64,000 nt of DNA from CAVQEK01 sp964596645. GTDB lineage: Bacteria; Bacteroidota; Bacteroidia; Cytophagales; Cyclobacteriaceae. Positions 61,360 to 64,000 of the stretch are shown here, one piece after another. Position numbers and translations under genes: made by a program. Position 1 is the first letter of the stretch. Every line of letters starts with the position of its first letter. The notes below the pieces were generated by a model, which saw only the letters and a list, made by a program, of their open reading frames with translations, was not told the origin of the DNA and ran no database searches. The stretch lies in NCBI GenBank assembly GCA_964596645.1, contig CAZQVB010000004.1:1-64000 (forward strand), read 5' to 3'.

Positions 61360-63816
61360 ATGCGAATCCATCTATTGCTGGTTATTTTCCTCATCATGTG
61401 GGTGCCGCTGCATTGCAGCGCTACAGATGATAAAAGCATAGAGGCCGTACGCACCTACGAGCCGATAAAAATTGATGGGGTGCTAAATGAGCGCATCTGG
61501 AAGATGGCGCCCCGTGCCACTGATTTTGTACAGCGCCTGCCAAGGCCGGGCGCCCTGCCTTCTCAACCTTCCGAAGTAAGCATAGTGTACGACGATCACG
61601 CCGTGTATATCGCTGCCTGGCTATACGATGCGCATCCGGACAGCATACGTACGGAGCTCACAGGCCGCGATAAAATCGGATTTTCCGATGCCTTTAGTAT
61701 CTACTTCGATACCTTCGACGACGATCTGAACGCCTTCGAATTTACCCTCTCGGCCTCCGGCATTCAAACAGACAGGCAGTACAGCCCGGCCGGCAAAGAC
61801 CTCAACTGGAATGCCGGCTGGTACAGCGAAGTGGTGATCAACGAATACGGCTGGTTTTTGGAAATAGAAATTCCCATGGCTGCACTGCGTTTTCCGAAGG
61901 TAGTGGAGCAACGCTGGGGTGTCAACTTCAGGCGCATCATTCGCAGGGCCAATGAGCAGGCTTATTGGAGTGCCATCGACCCCGCTAATGACGGCTTCGT
62001 GAATCAGTTTGGGCGCCTTACGGGAATCAAAAACATAAAGTCACCACTGAGGCTTTCGGTGTCTCCGTACCTCTCTTATGCTCTGAGCAACTATCAGGAC
62101 AATTCGGAGAATATCAATCAAACCGCCTCCAACGTGCGGGGCGGGCTCGACCTTAAGTATGGCATTACCGATGCCTTTACACTCGATATGATGCTGATAC
62201 CAGACTTCGGTCAGGTGGTTTCCGACAACAAGGTGCTCAACCTCAGCCCCTTTGAAGTGTACTACTCCGAAAACAGACAATTTTTTATAGAAGGCACCGA
62301 CCTGTTCGACAAGGGCGGTTATTTCTATTCACGACGCATCGGCGGCCAGCCATTGCGCTTTGGCGATGTGGAAGATGGGCTGATGCCCGGAGAGGAAATT
62401 GTGCGCAACCCGACGGAGTCAAAAATAGTGAATGCCACCAAGGTGACCGGGCGCACACGTAAAGGTCTGGGGCTGGGTTTTCTCAATGCCGTCACCAGCG
62501 CTACGCATGCGGTGGTAGAAGATGAGGCAGGCGGGCGCAGGGAAGTGATGACCTCTCCTTTGGCCAATTACAACGTATTCGTAATAGACCAGTCGCTCAA
62601 GAACAACTCCTACATCAATTTCATCAATACCAATGTGTCGCGTGCTTCGGGGTTTTACGATGCCAACCTCACCGGTGCCAATGTAAAGTTTGCCGATAGA
62701 TCCAACACCTATGCTATATATGGAGGCGGGGCCATGGCGCAGCAATACGGGCACGCCGATGCGCCTGCAGAGCAGGGCTATCAGGCATCGGTGGCAGCAC
62801 GTAAGATCAGCGGCAGGTATCAGTACGGCCTGCGCTACCGCCTCGAAACAGAAAACTACGACCCCAACGATCTGGGCTATGCCCGCGCCCCCAACGACAA
62901 TGACCTCACCCTCGACCTGGATTATAAGCGGTTTGACCCCTTTGGGAAATTCCTGAATTTTGCCGCCGGCTTCGCCGTAAACTATCAGCGACTTTTTTCA
63001 CCCAATCTGTTCGAAAGCCTGCAATTGGAGTCGTCTGCCTCGGCCACTTTTACCAACTTTATGAGTGCCGCCGTGTGGCTCAGCGGGGCGCCGGTAGAGC
63101 GCTACGACTACAACGAGCCGCGAGTAGATGGACGGTTTCTCATCGAGCCTTCTTACATTTCTACGGGTGCATCTTTCGAAACAGACGATCGCAAACAGGT
63201 GAGCCTGTACACATCGGTGGACTATGCCAAGGCCAGCCTGGCCGGCCGCTATTCCGCCAGCCTCACTGTAGCACCTTCCATGCGCCTGAGCGATCGCTTT
63301 TCGCTTTCGGCCTGGCTCTATGGCAAAGTTTTCGACAACGACGTGGGCTATGTGCACAAGGCCAATAGTGTGGTACACATGGGCAAGCGCAAGATCAACA
63401 CGGTGTCCAACGTGCTGTCGTCCAAGTATACCATCAACAGGAAAATGGACGTGTACTTTCGCATGCGCCACTACTGGTCCAATGCGTGCTACTCCGAGTT
63501 CTATGAGCTGAAGAAAAACGGCCGGCTGGGTGCCACCGACTACCGCGGCGACCATGATGTGAACTACAACGCCTTCAACATCGACATGATCTACACCTGG
63601 GTGTTCTCTCCGGCCAGCGAATTCAGCATTGTATGGAAAAATGCCATCATAGGCGAAAACGACCAATATCAATCGAACTACATGGACAACATGATCAATG
63701 CCTTCGATGCCGCCCAGGAAAACAGCCTCTCCATAAGGATACTGTACTTCCTGGATTACATGATGATCAAGCGGTCGAGGAAGAGCGCCGACGGACTCAT
63801 CGCAAGGGCGAATTGA
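61360..63816 (+). CDS. DUF5916 outer membrane protein with CBM9-like N-terminal domain
   Basis: An 818-residue protein. A signal peptide ends LHCSATD. Residues about 30-225 are a CBM9-like carbohydrate-binding domain: PIKIDGVLNERIWKMAP, VSIVYDDHAVYIAAWLYD, DAFSIYFDTFDDD and WFLEIEIPMAALRFP. From 240 on the DUF5916 barrel begins (LRLSVSPYLSYALS, FTLDMMLIPDFGQVVSD, YYSENRQFFIEGTDLF) and runs to the end. The family is common in Bacteroidota and is thought to bind or process glycans or proteins at the outer membrane. Complete; role unproven. Confidence 0.9.
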   Translation: MRIHLLLVIFLIMWVPLHCSATDDKSIEAVRTYEPIKIDGVLNERIWKMAPRATDFVQRLPRPGALPSQPSEVSIVYDDHAVYIAAWLYDAHPDSIRTELTGRDKIGFSDAFSIYFDTFDDDLNAFEFTLSASGIQTDRQYSPAGKDLNWNAGWYSEVVINEYGWFLEIEIPMAALRFPKVVEQRWGVNFRRIIRRANEQAYWSAIDPANDGFVNQFGRLTGIKNIKSPLRLSVSPYLSYALSNYQDNSENINQTASNVRGGLDLKYGITDAFTLDMMLIPDFGQVVSDNKVLNLSPFEVYYSENRQFFIEGTDLFDKGGYFYSRRIGGQPLRFGDVEDGLMPGEEIVRNPTESKIVNATKVTGRTRKGLGLGFLNAVTSATHAVVEDEAGGRREVMTSPLANYNVFVIDQSLKNNSYINFINTNVSRASGFYDANLTGANVKFADRSNTYAIYGGGAMAQQYGHADAPAEQGYQASVAARKISGRYQYGLRYRLETENYDPNDLGYARAPNDNDLTLDLDYKRFDPFGKFLNFAAGFAVNYQRLFSPNLFESLQLESSASATFTNFMSAAVWLSGAPVERYDYNEPRVDGRFLIEPSYISTGASFETDDRKQVSLYTSVDYAKASLAGRYSASLTVAPSMRLSDRFSLSAWLYGKVFDNDVGYVHKANSVVHMGKRKINTVSNVLSSKYTINRKMDVYFRMRHYWSNACYSEFYELKKNGRLGATDYRGDHDVNYNAFNIDMIYTWVFSPASEFSIVWKNAIIGENDQYQSNYMDNMINAFDAAQENSLSIRILYFLDYMMIKRSRKSADGLIARAN

Positions 63817-64000
63817 GGGCATGCCCAGGTTCATTTTCTCATCAATTATTTATAATATTGACGCCTGCCGACGGGATGTTTGCCGGTGGGCAATGCCGGT
63901 GCTCGACCGCGCATTCATTCGTTCTTGCATCTTGTTCGGCCTGTTTATATCTACATCAGCATTACTTCTTTTAACCTAAAATAATAACCACCATTATGAG

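Noticed and set aside
1..64000. tRNA or rRNA genes
   Set aside because: No cloverleaf with a GGTTCGAATCC-like arm or rRNA core sequence was noticed by eye; a dedicated RNA search was not possible.
63996..64000. ATG at the right edge
   Set aside because: Only five bases remain, so a following gene cannot be supported.

Overview
The window looks like a scaffold from a marine-type member of the Bacteroidota (probably Cytophagales), with roughly even base composition. The basis is the gene set: TonB-dependent receptor, FadL/PorT-like barrels, many lipoproteins with clear lipoboxes, DUF4251, DUF4136, DUF6146 and DUF5916 proteins, FGly-dependent sulfatases, a GH29 fucosidase, a 7TM-DISM histidine kinase and Bacteroidota-style groES-groEL. 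Two 100-base N runs mark scaffold joins, and both fall inside repeated sequence.

Region by region. 1-6.1 kb (minus): a surface operon made of an FN3/LRR/Ig protein, a small secreted protein and an RHS/YD-repeat protein that leaves the window. 6.4-11.3 kb: a broken gene remnant, nth, a barrel plus lipoprotein pair, kduD and a VOC protein. 11.5-21.4 kb: arylsulfatase, a haem c/FG-GAP lipoprotein, a DJ-1/PfpI protein, a DUF1206 membrane protein, a TonB receptor and an eight-haem cytochrome fused to HEAT and TPR repeats. 21.4-29.4 kb: lipid-related genes (TapB-like protein, HSL-type hydrolase, PlsC-like acyltransferase, cholesterol-oxidase-like GMC enzyme, FadL and an SGNH lipoprotein). 29.4-31.2 kb: repeat arrays, a higBA locus with a frameshifted toxin, and ferritin. 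31.4-47 kb: a second sulfatase, a cation-chloride-cotransporter-like permease, an Hsp20-like protein, the gshB and FGase/DUF1704 pair, TerC, groES-groEL, alpha-L-fucosidase and small lipoproteins. 47-50.2 kb: an XRE-S24 repressor and a third sulfatase. 55-64 kb: small envelope proteins, a histidine kinase and a DUF5916 outer-membrane protein.

The standout region is 50.36-54.65 kb. Four copies of a short ssb gene, all on the plus strand, alternate with three different toxin-antitoxin modules, all on the minus strand: parDE, DUF433/DUF5615 and higBA. Only the last ssb copy is intact. The others carry stops, deletions or a lost 5' end, and one is interrupted by a scaffold gap. The pattern suggests repeated capture or duplication of units made of a leftward TA module and a rightward ssb. 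This is an inference from sequence layout alone.

Catabolic genes (three sulfatases, fucosidase, kduD, DUF5916) point to use of sulfated algal polysaccharides, but they are scattered and no SusC/SusD pair is visible. All family assignments come from reading motifs and overall similarity by eye; no database search was run.
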